Origin: Rhodospirillum sp.
GTDB lineage: Bacteria; Pseudomonadota; Alphaproteobacteria; Rhodospirillales; Rhodospirillaceae
Assembly: GCA_021741145.1 (NCBI GenBank)
Contig: JAIOYK010000004.1
Location: 1-64,000 of the forward strand
Length of the DNA stretch: 64,000 bases
Reading direction: 5' to 3'
The notes below the pieces were generated by a model that was not told the origin of the DNA, searched no databases, and saw nothing but the letters and a program-made list of their open reading frames with translations. Shown piece after piece: positions 27,896-36,867 of this stretch. Within the stretch, counting starts at the first letter, position 1, and every line of letters begins with the position of its first letter. Both the position numbers and the translations under genes were made by a program.

Positions 27896-28912
27896 ATGAC
27901 CGAGATGATGAAAGCCGTACGTCTGCACGCATTTGGTGGCCCCGATGTCCTCCGTTACGAGGAGGCTCCGCGGCCGGTGGCCGGAGTAGGCGAGGTGCTT
28001 GTCCGCGTGCACGCGGCAAGCCTCAATCCCCCAGATCTTTACCTGAGGGATGGCTACCGAGCGCTTCCACCCGAGTGGCGACCCAGCCCGGACTTTCCGT
28101 TGATCCTCGGCACGGATATCTCCGGTGTCGTCGCGGCCGTCGGGGAGAATGTTTCGGGTTTCAGCATTGGCGACGAGGTCTTTTCGATGGTGCGTTTCCC
28201 GCATGATCTCATGACCGGCGGCAATGCCTATGCCGACTACGTCAAAGTCCCGGGCTCCGACCTCGCGATGAAGCCAGCGGGCATCGACCACATCCAGGCC
28301 GCCGCCGCTCCAATGTCGCTGCTCACGGCGTGGCAGTTCCTTGTCGAACTCGGTCACAACGCACCAAATCCGTTCCAGGACTTCGACCATGCGCCGATCG
28401 CGCTTGACGGAAAGACCGTGCTGGTCAATGGCGCTAGCGGTGGCGTCGGTCACCTGGCGGTTCAGGTGGCAAAATGGAAGGGTGCCCACGTCATCGCCGT
28501 TGCCTCCGGAAAACACGAAACAGTGCTGCGCGATCTCGGCGCCGATGCCTTCATCGACTACACCAGACAAGCCGCCGAGACAGTCGCACGGGACGTTGAT
28601 TTGGTCATCGACGCTGTCGGCGGCTCAGACATGGAGCGCTTCCTGACCGTGATCAAAAAGAATGGCGTGCTCTATCTGGTCAATCCCCTGGGCTTTTCCG
28701 GCCATGAGGAAGCGGCGAGACGCGGGATCACCGTTTCAACGACACAGGTGCGCTCCAACGGCGCACAATTGGCGGAAGCCGGACGCCTGTTGGACGGCGG
28801 GACGGTCCAGGTCGTGATCGACAGTGAGTTTCCGCTTTCAGAGGCCTCCGCCGCGCATGAGCGGGCATCCAAGGGAGGCATCCAGGGCAAGATCGTCCTC
28901 ATCGCCAAGTGA
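27896..28912 (+). CDS. NADP-dependent zinc-independent oxidoreductase (quinone oxidoreductase-like MDR)
   Basis: The product is 338 residues with AGAGG before the ATG. The fold is GroES-like followed by Rossmann: VLVRVHAASLNPPDLYLRDG, GTDISGVVAAVGENV, then the cofactor motif NGASGGVGHLAVQVAKWKGA. The catalytic zinc ligands of alcohol dehydrogenases are not in place, which points to the QOR/enoyl-reductase branch of the MDR family. It probably reduces a quinone or an enone, with the divergent LysR as regulator. A degraded gene fragment follows directly. Confidence 0.88.
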   Translation: MTEMMKAVRLHAFGGPDVLRYEEAPRPVAGVGEVLVRVHAASLNPPDLYLRDGYRALPPEWRPSPDFPLILGTDISGVVAAVGENVSGFSIGDEVFSMVRFPHDLMTGGNAYADYVKVPGSDLAMKPAGIDHIQAAAAPMSLLTAWQFLVELGHNAPNPFQDFDHAPIALDGKTVLVNGASGGVGHLAVQVAKWKGAHVIAVASGKHETVLRDLGADAFIDYTRQAAETVARDVDLVIDAVGGSDMERFLTVIKKNGVLYLVNPLGFSGHEEAARRGITVSTTQVRSNGAQLAEAGRLLDGGTVQVVIDSEFPLSEASAAHERASKGGIQGKIVLIAK

Positions 28913-29079
28913 ATGAGTCGCCAGTCGACCATGTGTTCCCCGATCGCGATCCGGTCTGGGACAACAGCCGACTGCTCGTCGCGGAACGATGGGCAGACCA
29001 AGCCGCTCTCACGGCTCATCTTGAAGCTGAAGACACGTTTGTTTTTGTCAATCGTTCGCCGTGTTCATTGGAACCGTGA
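28909..29079 (+). pseudogene. Fragment of an antibiotic-biosynthesis-monooxygenase-like gene
   Basis: A 56-codon frame begins with a GTG overlapping the preceding stop (GTGA). It encodes a stretch containing RLLVAERWADQAALTAHL. This corresponds to the third strand and helix of ABM/YgiN-type quinol monooxygenases (typically E-x-W-x-x-x-x-A-L-x-x-H-L). The first half of the domain is missing, so it looks like a remnant rather than a working gene. A short translated product cannot be excluded. Confidence 0.45.
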
Positions 29080-29278
29080 CAAGCCAGATCGACGTGACGC
29101 CTTTTTTAAGGATGCCATCGCGATGATTTGGGCGTCTGCTTTTAGCGTTATCGCTTCCAGCGGCAAACGGTCTCCCGCCAGCCCGATAGAGACGTATCAT
29201 GCCCGTCATGACTCTGTCCCCTTTTTCAAGGAAACCGCTCCTGACCCTCGACCGGCGAGGGCGGGGGTGAATGTCCCC
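29080..29278. other. Intergenic spacer without recognised features
   Basis: About 200 bases between the gene remnant and the stop of the minus-strand kinase. Composition is mixed and no open frame looks coding. A GC-rich stretch with CCTCGACC/GGCGAGGG near 29250 might fold, but no clear terminator was found. Confidence 0.35.
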
Positions 29279-31477
29279 TCACCCTATCCCCGCCTGGACC
29301 AGCCAGGCGCGCAGCCGCGCCACCCGCACCGGCTTGGACAGGTAATCGTGTCCCGCCAGCCGCACCGCCCGGCGGACATCGTCGCCGCCATCCGCGGTCA
29401 CCACCAGGGCCGGGAGGGGACCCAGGGCCGCGGTCAACTCGGCGATGGCCGATAACCCCGTCACCCCGTCGTCCAAATGGTAGTCCGCCACGATCGCCCG
29501 GGGCGGGCTTCCGCCCTCCGCCCGCAACCGGACCAGGACCTCCGCCGCCGTGGCGCCGCCAACCATGCGGCAGCCCCAGGTCTTCAAAAGCGCGCCCATG
29601 GCCGTCCGGATCTCCGGCTCGTTCTCCACCACCGCCACGGTGATCGCCTCCAGTTCCTGGGGCAGGGCCGGTTTGGGGGGCTCGGGGGCCACCCGTTTCC
29701 TGCCCCGGGGCACCAGCACCGTGAAGGCCGCCCCCCGCCCGGGAATCGAGCGGACCGCCACCCGGTGATCCAGCATGCGCGCGACGCGCCGGACGATGGC
29801 CAAGCCCAGACCCACCCCCCGGTCGCTCTTGATCCGAGCGTTGTCCAGGCGGCGGAACTCCTCGAAAATACGCTCCCGGTCGTCCTCGGAGATGCCCGGA
29901 CCGGTGTCCCAGACCCCCACCTCCAGGTGGTCGCCCCGATTCCGGCAGCCCACCAGCACCCGGCCCCGCTCCGTATAGCGCAGGGCATTGGACAGCAGGT
30001 TGCGCAGCACCCGCGAGAGCAGCTTGATGTCCGAGCGGACCACCCCGGCGCAGGGCATCACCCGCAGCGCCAGACCCCGCTCCTCGGCCTGGGGGGCGTA
30101 TTCCCGCTCCAGCCGTCCCAGCAGGTCCGAGAGGGCGAAATCCCCCGGAACCACCGGCACCGCCCCCGCGTCCAATTTGGAGATCTCCAGCAGGGTTCCC
30201 AACAGGGCCTCCACCCCGCCCAGGGCGAAGTCCGTGCGCTCCACCGCCGCGTGGATCTCCGGCTCCAGCCGGTGGTCCATCAGCATGGAGATGTACAGAC
30301 GCGCCGTGTTGAGGGGCTGGAGCAGGTCGTGACTGGCGGCGGCGAGGAAGCGGGTCTTGGAGCGGTTGGCCTCCTCGGCCGCGTCCTTGGCCACCTTCAG
30401 TTCGTCGGTGCGGGCGCGGACGCGCTGTTCCAGGCTTTCCTTGGCCTCGCGCAATTGGGCCTCGGACTCCTGGCGCGCCGTGGCGTCCGTATAGGTGGTG
30501 ACGAAACCGCCGCCGGGCATGGGGTTACGCTGGATCTCGATCACCCGGCCATTGGGGCGAGTGTATTCGAAGAACAGGCTCTCGCGGCTTTTCGCCCGGT
30601 CCAGGCGCAGGGCCACGGCCCGCTCCCCATCCGGGCCGTACTCCCCGCGCCGGGCGTTGTAGCGGAGGTAGTCCTCGTAGCCCATGCCCAGCACCACCAG
30701 GCTGTTGGGCAGCGCCATCAGCTCCAGGAAACGCTCATTCCAGGCCACCAGACGCAAGGCCCCGTCGAAGACCGCCACCCCCTGGCTCAGGCTGTCCAGG
30801 GAGGACTGGAGGACCACGGATTTCTCCGCCAGTTCCCGCTCCCGCCGCTGGGTTTCGAACAGTTTGATGTCGGTGATGTCGGTGTAGATGGCGACCCGCC
30901 CACCCTCGGCGGTGACGCGCTCATTGATCTTCATCCAGCGGCCATCGCGCAATTGGACGACGAAGGAGCCCTTGGGGCCGCGGTGCCGTTCCAGGCGCTC
31001 CGTGAGCCAAAGCTCCACCGCGGCCTCGCCCAGACCGTTGGGGGCCTCGTATTCCACATGCAGGCGGCGGGCGACATCGGCGAAGGTGGTGCCATAGGGA
31101 ATCTCGTGGCGGTGGTCGCCCCAGAAATCCCAGAAGCGCTCGTTAAACAGGATCAACCGGTCGTCGGCGTCGAACAGGGCGAAACCCTCGGAGATACTCT
31201 CCACCGCGTCGGACAGGCGGCCCTGGGCGCGCAGGGCCTCGCCCTTGGCCCGCTCCAGGTCCCGATTGGCCCGCTCCAACTGGTCGAGGGTCTCCTCCAG
31301 CTCGCCGGTCCGTTCGCGCACCTTGGCGTCCAGCAAGATCGCCGCCTGGAACAGGGAATAGGCGCCGCCCTGGGCGTCGACGGCCCGTTCCACCTGTTTC
31401 ATCAGGGCGCCGGCGATTTTGCGCAGGCGGACCACCTCGTCGGGGCCGCCCTGGGGCAGGTCAAGGGAGTCGATCAC
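29279..31477 (-). CDS. PAS-domain hybrid histidine kinase with receiver (NahK-like)
   Basis: The product is 732 residues from the GTG at 31477, which has GGGAGAAG upstream and overlaps the FIST gene stop by four bases. The order is coiled coil (about 30-90), PAS (about 92-200, ISEGFALFDADDRLILFN), PAS (about 225-335, LSQGVAVFDGALRLVAWNE), coiled coil, DHp with phospho-acceptor His in AASHDLLQPLNTA (about 376), HATPase (NLLSNALRYTE, DTGPGIS, GVGLGLAIV) and receiver (about 612-730) with Asp in VADYHLDDG. There are no membrane segments, so it is cytoplasmic. The architecture and the FIST neighbour match the NosP-associated kinase NahK, which answers nitric oxide and controls biofilm. A partner phosphotransfer protein is not visible. 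Confidence 0.88.
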   Translation of the reverse strand: MIDSLDLPQGGPDEVVRLRKIAGALMKQVERAVDAQGGAYSLFQAAILLDAKVRERTGELEETLDQLERANRDLERAKGEALRAQGRLSDAVESISEGFALFDADDRLILFNERFWDFWGDHRHEIPYGTTFADVARRLHVEYEAPNGLGEAAVELWLTERLERHRGPKGSFVVQLRDGRWMKINERVTAEGGRVAIYTDITDIKLFETQRRERELAEKSVVLQSSLDSLSQGVAVFDGALRLVAWNERFLELMALPNSLVVLGMGYEDYLRYNARRGEYGPDGERAVALRLDRAKSRESLFFEYTRPNGRVIEIQRNPMPGGGFVTTYTDATARQESEAQLREAKESLEQRVRARTDELKVAKDAAEEANRSKTRFLAAASHDLLQPLNTARLYISMLMDHRLEPEIHAAVERTDFALGGVEALLGTLLEISKLDAGAVPVVPGDFALSDLLGRLEREYAPQAEERGLALRVMPCAGVVRSDIKLLSRVLRNLLSNALRYTERGRVLVGCRNRGDHLEVGVWDTGPGISEDDRERIFEEFRRLDNARIKSDRGVGLGLAIVRRVARMLDHRVAVRSIPGRGAAFTVLVPRGRKRVAPEPPKPALPQELEAITVAVVENEPEIRTAMGALLKTWGCRMVGGATAAEVLVRLRAEGGSPPRAIVADYHLDDGVTGLSAIAELTAALGPLPALVVTADGGDDVRRAVRLAGHDYLSKPVRVARLRAWLVQAGIG

Positions 31478-32703
31478 GGATCTTCTCCCGTCTCGGGCTT
31501 GCTCCGGGGCGCGGCGGCATCCGGCGGCCAACCGATGGCGACGCCCGTAAACGTCTGGTTCATATGCATGCCGGAGACCTGCTCCCCATAGGTGCCGAAG
31601 CCGACCACCCGGTTGGCCTTCAGCAAGGCGGCGATACGGGGTTCCGTTTCCGGATTCTGGTCAATCTCGACCTTCCGGAAGACGCAATCGCAGCCGATGA
31701 TCACCTGGGGATCTCCCACCCGCTGGCGCAGGACCTCCATGGTCAGGCTCAGGTCCTCGACGATATCCCGGGGCCGGGCCAGGGTCAGCACCACGCCCTC
31801 GTCGATGGCGCAGAAGAAGCGCAGGGATTCATCCTTGTCCGCCAATTGGATGGCCCGGACGTAATAGTCTCCGCCCACCTTCACCATCACCGGATTGACG
31901 GCGAAGGTATTGATGGTCAGGTCTTCCCGGGCGAGGCCGATCAGCCGGGCGAATTCGCTGGCCGCCGGGGCGCCGTTGATCTCGGTCACCGTGCGGGCAT
32001 CGGTATCGGCCTTGGTGATCACCATCTTCCGGTCCGTCGGGTCGTAATGCTGGGCGCTGAAGACGTGGAAGGGGCAATCGGTATTGATGAAAGCGAAGAG
32101 GGCACAATCCTCGTGGGCCAGGCTGTCATGGAAGATCGCCGTGTTCTGGAAATGCAGGTCGTCCCCCGCCGACCCGCCAAACAGGGGAATGCCACCCAAT
32201 TGGCCCTGGACGGCGCTGAGCAGAAGCTCCTCCCGGCGACTCATGCCGTCGACCATCAGAAAGGCAAAGGTCCGGGCTGGGTGGGCGGCGACGGCCCGCC
32301 GTTCAATCTGGTCGTGGAGGCGCTGGATGATGGCCCGGCCCTCCTGGATATCAAGACCCGAAAGGGGGCGGATGACTTCGTGGGCGACGGAGAAATGACC
32401 CCTGGGCAGGGCAAAAGCCGTGACAGAGCCCTTGCCGTAGCCATCCGGCCCCACTTCCCCCGAGGTCGTACAGCCGAAAACATGGCTGTCTGGGTAGTGG
32501 CCCTCCAGGGCCCGGCCCACGGCCCCCAGGTCATGGTCGGCGGAGGCGAAGAAGAACAGGGCCTCGGCCCCCTCCCCCAGGGTCTCCCATAGGGCCTGGG
32601 CCACGGCGGAGGGTCCCTCGCCCGTCGCCGCGGCACGGGTCACAACGCCGGGCCGTGGATCCGGCCCTTTCGGTTTCGTCTGTTCCACCATCCGCCGCAC
32701 CAC
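31474..32703 (-). CDS. FIST-domain sensor protein (NosP-like)
   Basis: The product is 409 residues, with a GTG start at 32703 after GGGAGAA (an ATG at 32691 is the alternative). FIST_N features include VFGCTTSGEVGPDGYG and FAFLMVDGMSRREELLLSAV with GGSAGDDL. The FIST_C region includes YVRAIQLADKDESLRFFCAI and ends with GEQVSGMHMNQTFTGVAIG. FIST proteins are small-ligand sensors, and some (NosP) bind heme and nitric oxide and inhibit the kinase encoded beside them. The four-base overlap with the kinase supports this pairing. Heme binding cannot be proved from sequence. Confidence 0.85.
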   Translation of the reverse strand: MVRRMVEQTKPKGPDPRPGVVTRAAATGEGPSAVAQALWETLGEGAEALFFFASADHDLGAVGRALEGHYPDSHVFGCTTSGEVGPDGYGKGSVTAFALPRGHFSVAHEVIRPLSGLDIQEGRAIIQRLHDQIERRAVAAHPARTFAFLMVDGMSRREELLLSAVQGQLGGIPLFGGSAGDDLHFQNTAIFHDSLAHEDCALFAFINTDCPFHVFSAQHYDPTDRKMVITKADTDARTVTEINGAPAASEFARLIGLAREDLTINTFAVNPVMVKVGGDYYVRAIQLADKDESLRFFCAIDEGVVLTLARPRDIVEDLSLTMEVLRQRVGDPQVIIGCDCVFRKVEIDQNPETEPRIAALLKANRVVGFGTYGEQVSGMHMNQTFTGVAIGWPPDAAAPRSKPETGEDP

Positions 32704-32842
32704 GGGTTCTCCCGGTTCAGAAGGGGGCTCGGTTTCCCGCCCTCGGTTTCCTGCCGGGTAGTGTGCCGACGGATCCGCCGGGATTCAAAGCCTCAATCCT
32801 CGACGTGGCCCCCGCGGCGCGGACTCCGAGCCGCCTATTCGA

Positions 32843-32887
32843 GGGAAATCCGGGGGGAAATCCGGGGGGAAATCCGGATGGAAACCC
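32843..32887. repeat. Short tandem repeat, 12-bp period
   Basis: GGGAAATCCGGG-type units occur three times in register, with GAAATC at 32845, 32857 and 32869, and a fourth decayed copy at 32881. They lie in the 230-base spacer between divergently or separately transcribed minus-strand genes. No coding role is evident. Confidence 0.7.
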
Positions 32888-32935
32888 GCGCGCGCCCCCG
32901 GTTGTGCCGATCCCGAAGGTCCGCGCCGCCTCCCC

Positions 32936-34489
32936 TCATGCGGGATGATCATTTTCCTTCGTCGTCATGCTGGACGGGGCTTCCTTCGAGGCCGGGCTCG
33001 CCTCCTCCCCTGGGGCGTTCTGTTGCCCCATTTGGGGGATCAAGTGGCGAGGTAGGCTCACGGGAGCCGCCGACGTCCCGGGGAAGTGGTCCACGGGGGC
33101 GCTGACCAGGACGGCACCCTGGCGGGTCAGTTCAAGAACCGAATAGCTCCGCTCCGAGGTCCCGTCGGGCAGCAGGCGGAATCGGCCACTGGCTCCTTCG
33201 AATCCCTGGCCGCCCGTCAAATAATCCCGCAAGGGCATGGCCCTGTCCTTGGACCAGACCTGAGCCAGGGCCACGGCATCCATGACCAAGGCCTCCATAT
33301 TGTCCGGTTCCCGGGGCGGGAGGGTCAAGTCCTCGGGTTTGGGCTCGGCGGCTTCAAACTCGGGCGGGGCGGGAATAGGGTCGGGCGCCATCAGGGCCTC
33401 GGCCAGGACTTTCTTCGCTTCCGCCTCCCCACTTCCGACCTCGCCCACCTTCCCGGTGGACTCCCCGGCGGGATCTCCAGAGGGGTCCATGGCGCCATCC
33501 AGCAGCCCCCCCAGGGATAAGGAGGCCGCGTCCACCTTTGGGCGCAGCAACCGTGTCGAGACATACCGTCCACCGCGCAGGGAGATCTCCCGCTCCACGG
33601 CCCGGGTATTCTCCCAAAGGATGGTCCCCAGTAGCTGTTTCTCCCCCACCTGGGTGAAATACTGGAACAGGGACGACAGGCCAACCAGATCAATACCGGA
33701 CGCGGGGATCAGCACCACGTCCGCGGGCTTGCGAGCCAAGCCCCTCACCCGTCCCACCAGGGAATTGTAGTTCAGGCTCGCGGGATAGAGATCGGCGTCA
33801 ACCACGGTCACGCCCTTGGCCGCCATCCCCCGGGCGGCGGACAGGGCCAGGCGGCCATAGGCCGTATCCGGTCCCACCACGAGCACCCGCCCCTGGTGGT
33901 TCTCCATGGCCAGGGTCAGGATCCGCTCCACCTGGGGCTCGGGGGCATGGCCCAGCACGAACAGGCTGTCGCCCGCGGCCGCATAGGTATTGGTCAGAGA
34001 CAGCGCGGGGATCCCCGCCTCGGCCAGGACCGGACGGACCGCTTGGGCATTGGCGCCGAACAGGGGTCCCACGACCAGGCTGGCCCCGGCCTTGACCGCG
34101 GCCTCGGCCGCGGCGACCGCGCCTTCCGGCCTGCCTCGCGTATCGAAGGGAACGAGGCGGATGTCGGCCGAGGAGGCCGCGGCAGAGACACCCGAGGAGG
34201 CCGCGGCGCTCGCGACCGTGCTCCCGAGATCCGTCTCCTCCATCAGCATTGCTTGGGCGGCATGGAGCAGTTGGGCGCCCACGCCTCCGGCCTCGCCGGT
34301 CAGGGGCAGCAACAGCGCAACGGTCATCGGCCCCTTGGGCACGGGAGCCTCCTTGGGCGCCTCGACCACCGGCTCGGGCTTCGGCGCGGGCTTGACCTCC
34401 GGCCGCGGCTGTTGGGCGCAGGCCCCCAGTCCCAAGGCACCCATCAGGGCGAGAACGGCGCCCAGGCGCCCCTGCTTCAGTCGCGGCAT
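32936..34489 (-). CDS. Penicillin-binding protein activator, LpoA/LppC-type lipoprotein
   Basis: The product is 517 residues. A lipoprotein signal peptide (MPRLKQGRLGAVLALMGALG) ends in the lipobox LGAC, followed by a Pro/Lys/Glu-rich linker (about 25-60). Then comes a periplasmic-binding-protein type I fold starting MTVALLLPLTGEAGGVGAQL, with GPLFGANAQAVRPVLAEAG, LVVGPDTAYGRLAL and the C-terminal GGQGFEGASGRFRLLPDG. This family in E. coli (LpoA) stimulates PBP1A from the outer membrane. An Ala/Pro/Glu-rich insertion lies at about residues 340-400. It is encoded away from the usual rsmI/yraN neighbours. Confidence 0.82.
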   Translation of the reverse strand: MPRLKQGRLGAVLALMGALGLGACAQQPRPEVKPAPKPEPVVEAPKEAPVPKGPMTVALLLPLTGEAGGVGAQLLHAAQAMLMEETDLGSTVASAAASSGVSAAASSADIRLVPFDTRGRPEGAVAAAEAAVKAGASLVVGPLFGANAQAVRPVLAEAGIPALSLTNTYAAAGDSLFVLGHAPEPQVERILTLAMENHQGRVLVVGPDTAYGRLALSAARGMAAKGVTVVDADLYPASLNYNSLVGRVRGLARKPADVVLIPASGIDLVGLSSLFQYFTQVGEKQLLGTILWENTRAVEREISLRGGRYVSTRLLRPKVDAASLSLGGLLDGAMDPSGDPAGESTGKVGEVGSGEAEAKKVLAEALMAPDPIPAPPEFEAAEPKPEDLTLPPREPDNMEALVMDAVALAQVWSKDRAMPLRDYLTGGQGFEGASGRFRLLPDGTSERSYSVLELTRQGAVLVSAPVDHFPGTSAAPVSLPRHLIPQMGQQNAPGEEASPASKEAPSSMTTKENDHPA

Positions 34490-34605
34490 TGATCCAGGTT
34501 CCCCACCCAAGTGAACAATAGCACCCCAAACAGCGGGAGCCGTCCTCCAAACCATAGGGGGAAGGCGGGGTCGGGGAAAAGGGGCGATTTCGTGATACCC
34601 CCGCG

Positions 34606-35559
34606 TCACCCCAACAAAGGCCGGGTATCCAGCCCCCAGAGCAGGAGGGATATGGTCAAAAACGCGAGACCCGTGCAGAGGGTCTGCGCCCGAGCACAGA
34701 GGGGTCCATGACCGTAACGTGCTCCCATGATTGGAAAAATTCCCAACATGGGGGCGCTGGACAGAACAATCACCGCGGTCTGAAGCAAGGGATCGAAGGG
34801 GGGCAGCAGCCAAACCGCGCCGATGGCCAGGGCCGGATGGATGACCAGCTTGGACAGGGTGACCCGCAGCTCCTCGCGCGGCATCTTCTCGATCCGAGTC
34901 CCGGCCAGCGTGGCGCCGATATAGATCAGCGCCGTCGCCGGTCCGGCCATGGCCAGGAGGTCGACGCATTTGGCCAGGACAGCGGGGACGGGAATGGCCA
35001 GGACCGAGACGACTCCACCCACGGTGATGGCGACCATCATCGGGTTGGTGACCATCCGCCCGCCGATGCCCTTGAGCGCTCCGCCAAAGCTGCGCCCTCC
35101 CCCCAGCCCCTGGGAGACTTCCAGCAGGAACAGGGCGAGCGGCATCAGCAGAAGGTTCTCCACCAACAGGGCCATGATCAAGGCGGGGGAAACGGCGTCG
35201 CCAAAGACCTGGGACAGGAGAGGATAGCCGACGAAAACCGTATTCGGCAGGGAAGCCCCCAGGCCCATCAGGGCGCTCAATCCCAAGCTGTCCCGGGCCA
35301 CGAAAAGCGAATAACCGACAGCCAACAGGAAAGAGCAGATCGCCGCTCCGCCATAGGCAACAAGGAACAGGGGGTCCACCGTGGAGAACAGGTCATTGGT
35401 GGACAGCGCCCGGAAGAGCACCGCGGGAACCGCCAGATAGAGAATGAAGCGTCCCAGAGGTGGAATGGCCTCCTTGGGCAGGAACCCCGCCCGGGCCACG
35501 GCGAAGCCCAGGCCGATCAGGACGAAAATCGGCGCGGTGATGGTCAGGATCTGAAGCAC
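34606..35559 (-). CDS. AEC (auxin efflux carrier) family transporter
   Basis: The product is 317 residues from a GTG at 35559, with GGGGGAG upstream. About ten hydrophobic segments are evident. The family motif block GLGASLPNTVFVGYPLL in the middle and IGATLAG in the second half support the AEC fold. Bacterial AEC proteins export or exchange small organic acids such as malate or malonate. The substrate is not deducible. The open frame continues 5' but that part has no membrane or family character. Confidence 0.85.
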   Translation of the reverse strand: MLQILTITAPIFVLIGLGFAVARAGFLPKEAIPPLGRFILYLAVPAVLFRALSTNDLFSTVDPLFLVAYGGAAICSFLLAVGYSLFVARDSLGLSALMGLGASLPNTVFVGYPLLSQVFGDAVSPALIMALLVENLLLMPLALFLLEVSQGLGGGRSFGGALKGIGGRMVTNPMMVAITVGGVVSVLAIPVPAVLAKCVDLLAMAGPATALIYIGATLAGTRIEKMPREELRVTLSKLVIHPALAIGAVWLLPPFDPLLQTAVIVLSSAPMLGIFPIMGARYGHGPLCARAQTLCTGLAFLTISLLLWGLDTRPLLG

Positions 35560-35925
35560 GCGGACGGTCTCCCCCAGGGTGGCGCAGGGAACAGATGGTA
35601 AGGAGCCGCTTCCATAGCATGGAAAGAAATCAATGGGGCCATCGGCTTTATGAAGAGGTCCACGGATAAGCGTCTCTCGACCGGGCGAAGGAGGCGGGTT
35701 CCAGCGATGCGGCGAAGGACAGCGTCCAGGGCACAACCGCGCGGAACACGGACCATTGCCCCTCGGACAGTCCGGTCAAGCTGGGGGCCAAGACCCAAGT
35801 CCAAATGCCCATGGTCTTCCGCTGGTCGGGTGTTTACCCGTTGGTCGGGTGTTCACACCATGCGGCGGACCGCGACCGGCGGGCCGAAGCAGCATGTGCA
35901 TCGACCCCGACGAAGGCGGGGGGAG
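35560..35925. other. Spacer upstream of the AEC gene with a 12-bp direct repeat
   Basis: About 365 bases with no credible gene. TGGTCGGGTGTT occurs twice in direct orientation at 35823-35834 and 35842-35853, a period of 19 bases, each followed by an ACC-containing tail. This could be a regulator site for the AEC gene or the GntR gene, but nothing links it to either. Confidence 0.4.
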
Positions 35926-36612
35926 TCAGATATCCGTGGCGCCGCCGTTGGCGAAGACGGCCCGAGCCGCGCGAACGTGGGAATGCATGACCGAGGCGGC
36001 CCAGGCACCATCTCCCAGAGTCAGGGCTTCGACGATTTCCCGGTGGTGGGCCATGCCGCGACGCAGGTCTCGCTCGCTATAGCGAGCAAAGGTGCGCAGG
36101 ACACGGGGCATTTCCACCATCTGACGGATCAGAACCTTCAGGCGCCCATTGCCCGAGGCTTCCAGGAGCAGGCCGTGGAACCGGTCATTGCATAAGGACA
36201 GCGCCTTGTCGTCAAAGTCGGGAAAGGACGCGACGAGGGCATCCATGCGATCGCAGAGATCCTCCAACGCGGCGAGTTGTTCCCCACTCACCCGGCTGGC
36301 GGCCAGTTCGACGGCGCTTCCCTCGAGCATGGCCCTCAGGTTAAAAATCTCGTCCAGGTCCCGGTCGCTCCATTCATTGACCCGCGCCCCCAGGTTCGGA
36401 ACCAGGGTCACCAATCCGTCGGCGGCCAAGCGGCGCAAGGCCTCGCGTACCGGCGTGCGACTGACACCGGTCATATCGGCCAATTCTTGCTCCCGCAGGT
36501 GGGCGCTGGCGACCCAGTGGCTTTGCAGAATGCCATCCCGAATGCGGGCATAGGCCACATCTGCCGCGCGCGCGGTGGCCCGCCCGGCGGACCCTTCCTC
36601 CCATTCTTCCAT
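35926..36612 (-). CDS. GntR family regulator, FCD (FadR C-terminal) subgroup
   Basis: The product is 228 residues. The winged helix covers about residues 15-80 (DVAYARIRDGI, LREQELADMTGVSRTPVREAL, LAADGLVTLVPNLGARV). The FCD effector domain follows (NLRAMLEGSAVELAASR, NDRFHGLLLEASGNGRL, HREIVEALTLGD), with His/Asp residues that usually bind a metal and an organic acid. It lies between an AEC permease and a ferredoxin oxidoreductase on the opposite strand; its targets are unknown. A small inverted repeat sits 35 bases upstream. Confidence 0.9.
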   Translation of the reverse strand: MEEWEEGSAGRATARAADVAYARIRDGILQSHWVASAHLREQELADMTGVSRTPVREALRRLAADGLVTLVPNLGARVNEWSDRDLDEIFNLRAMLEGSAVELAASRVSGEQLAALEDLCDRMDALVASFPDFDDKALSLCNDRFHGLLLEASGNGRLKVLIRQMVEMPRVLRTFARYSERDLRRGMAHHREIVEALTLGDGAWAASVMHSHVRAARAVFANGGATDI

Positions 36613-36646
36613 CAGCCACCTCTGTTCAACTCCTCTTAATGGGCGC

Positions 36647-36673
36647 AGTGATTTTTCGATTGGTCAAATCACT
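36647..36673. promoter_or_regulatory. Candidate operator (8-bp inverted repeat) upstream of GntR gene
   Basis: AGTGATTT at 36647-36654 and AAATCACT at 36666-36673 are perfect inverted copies, 11 bases apart and 35 bases before the GntR start codon. The position fits autoregulation; no binding data exist. Confidence 0.35.
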
Positions 36674-36822
36674 GCCGCTTGGCCCGTCGAACGCAAGCCT
36701 TGGGAACCAGTATAGCCTGACCAGACGTCCCCAGGGACCCCAGTCCTTGGTCCGAGTTCCGACCCCCTTTTCCCTTGGATTTCCGGTCCAGCATCCATCC
36801 ACGGCGGCGGATCGGTCGCGGT

Positions 36823-36867
36823 GGTCCGCTGGACCGCTCGTCGCGGAGGTCCGCAGGACCGCTCGTC
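36823..36867. repeat. Two 20-base direct repeats with internal palindromes
   Basis: GGTCCGCTGGACCGCTCGTC recurs 25 bases later with one mismatch (T to A). Each copy includes the palindrome GGTCC-N3-GGACC, so each can fold as a small hairpin. The purpose is unknown. Confidence 0.65.

Noticed and set aside
28913-29455. A 180-codon plus-strand frame after the oxidoreductase
   Set aside because: It is Arg/Ser-rich without family similarity, has no ribosome site, and overlaps the kinase end; another frame in the same place shows an ABM remnant.
32843-32887. CRISPR-like repeat
   Set aside because: The unit is 12 bp without spacers; it is a simple tandem repeat.
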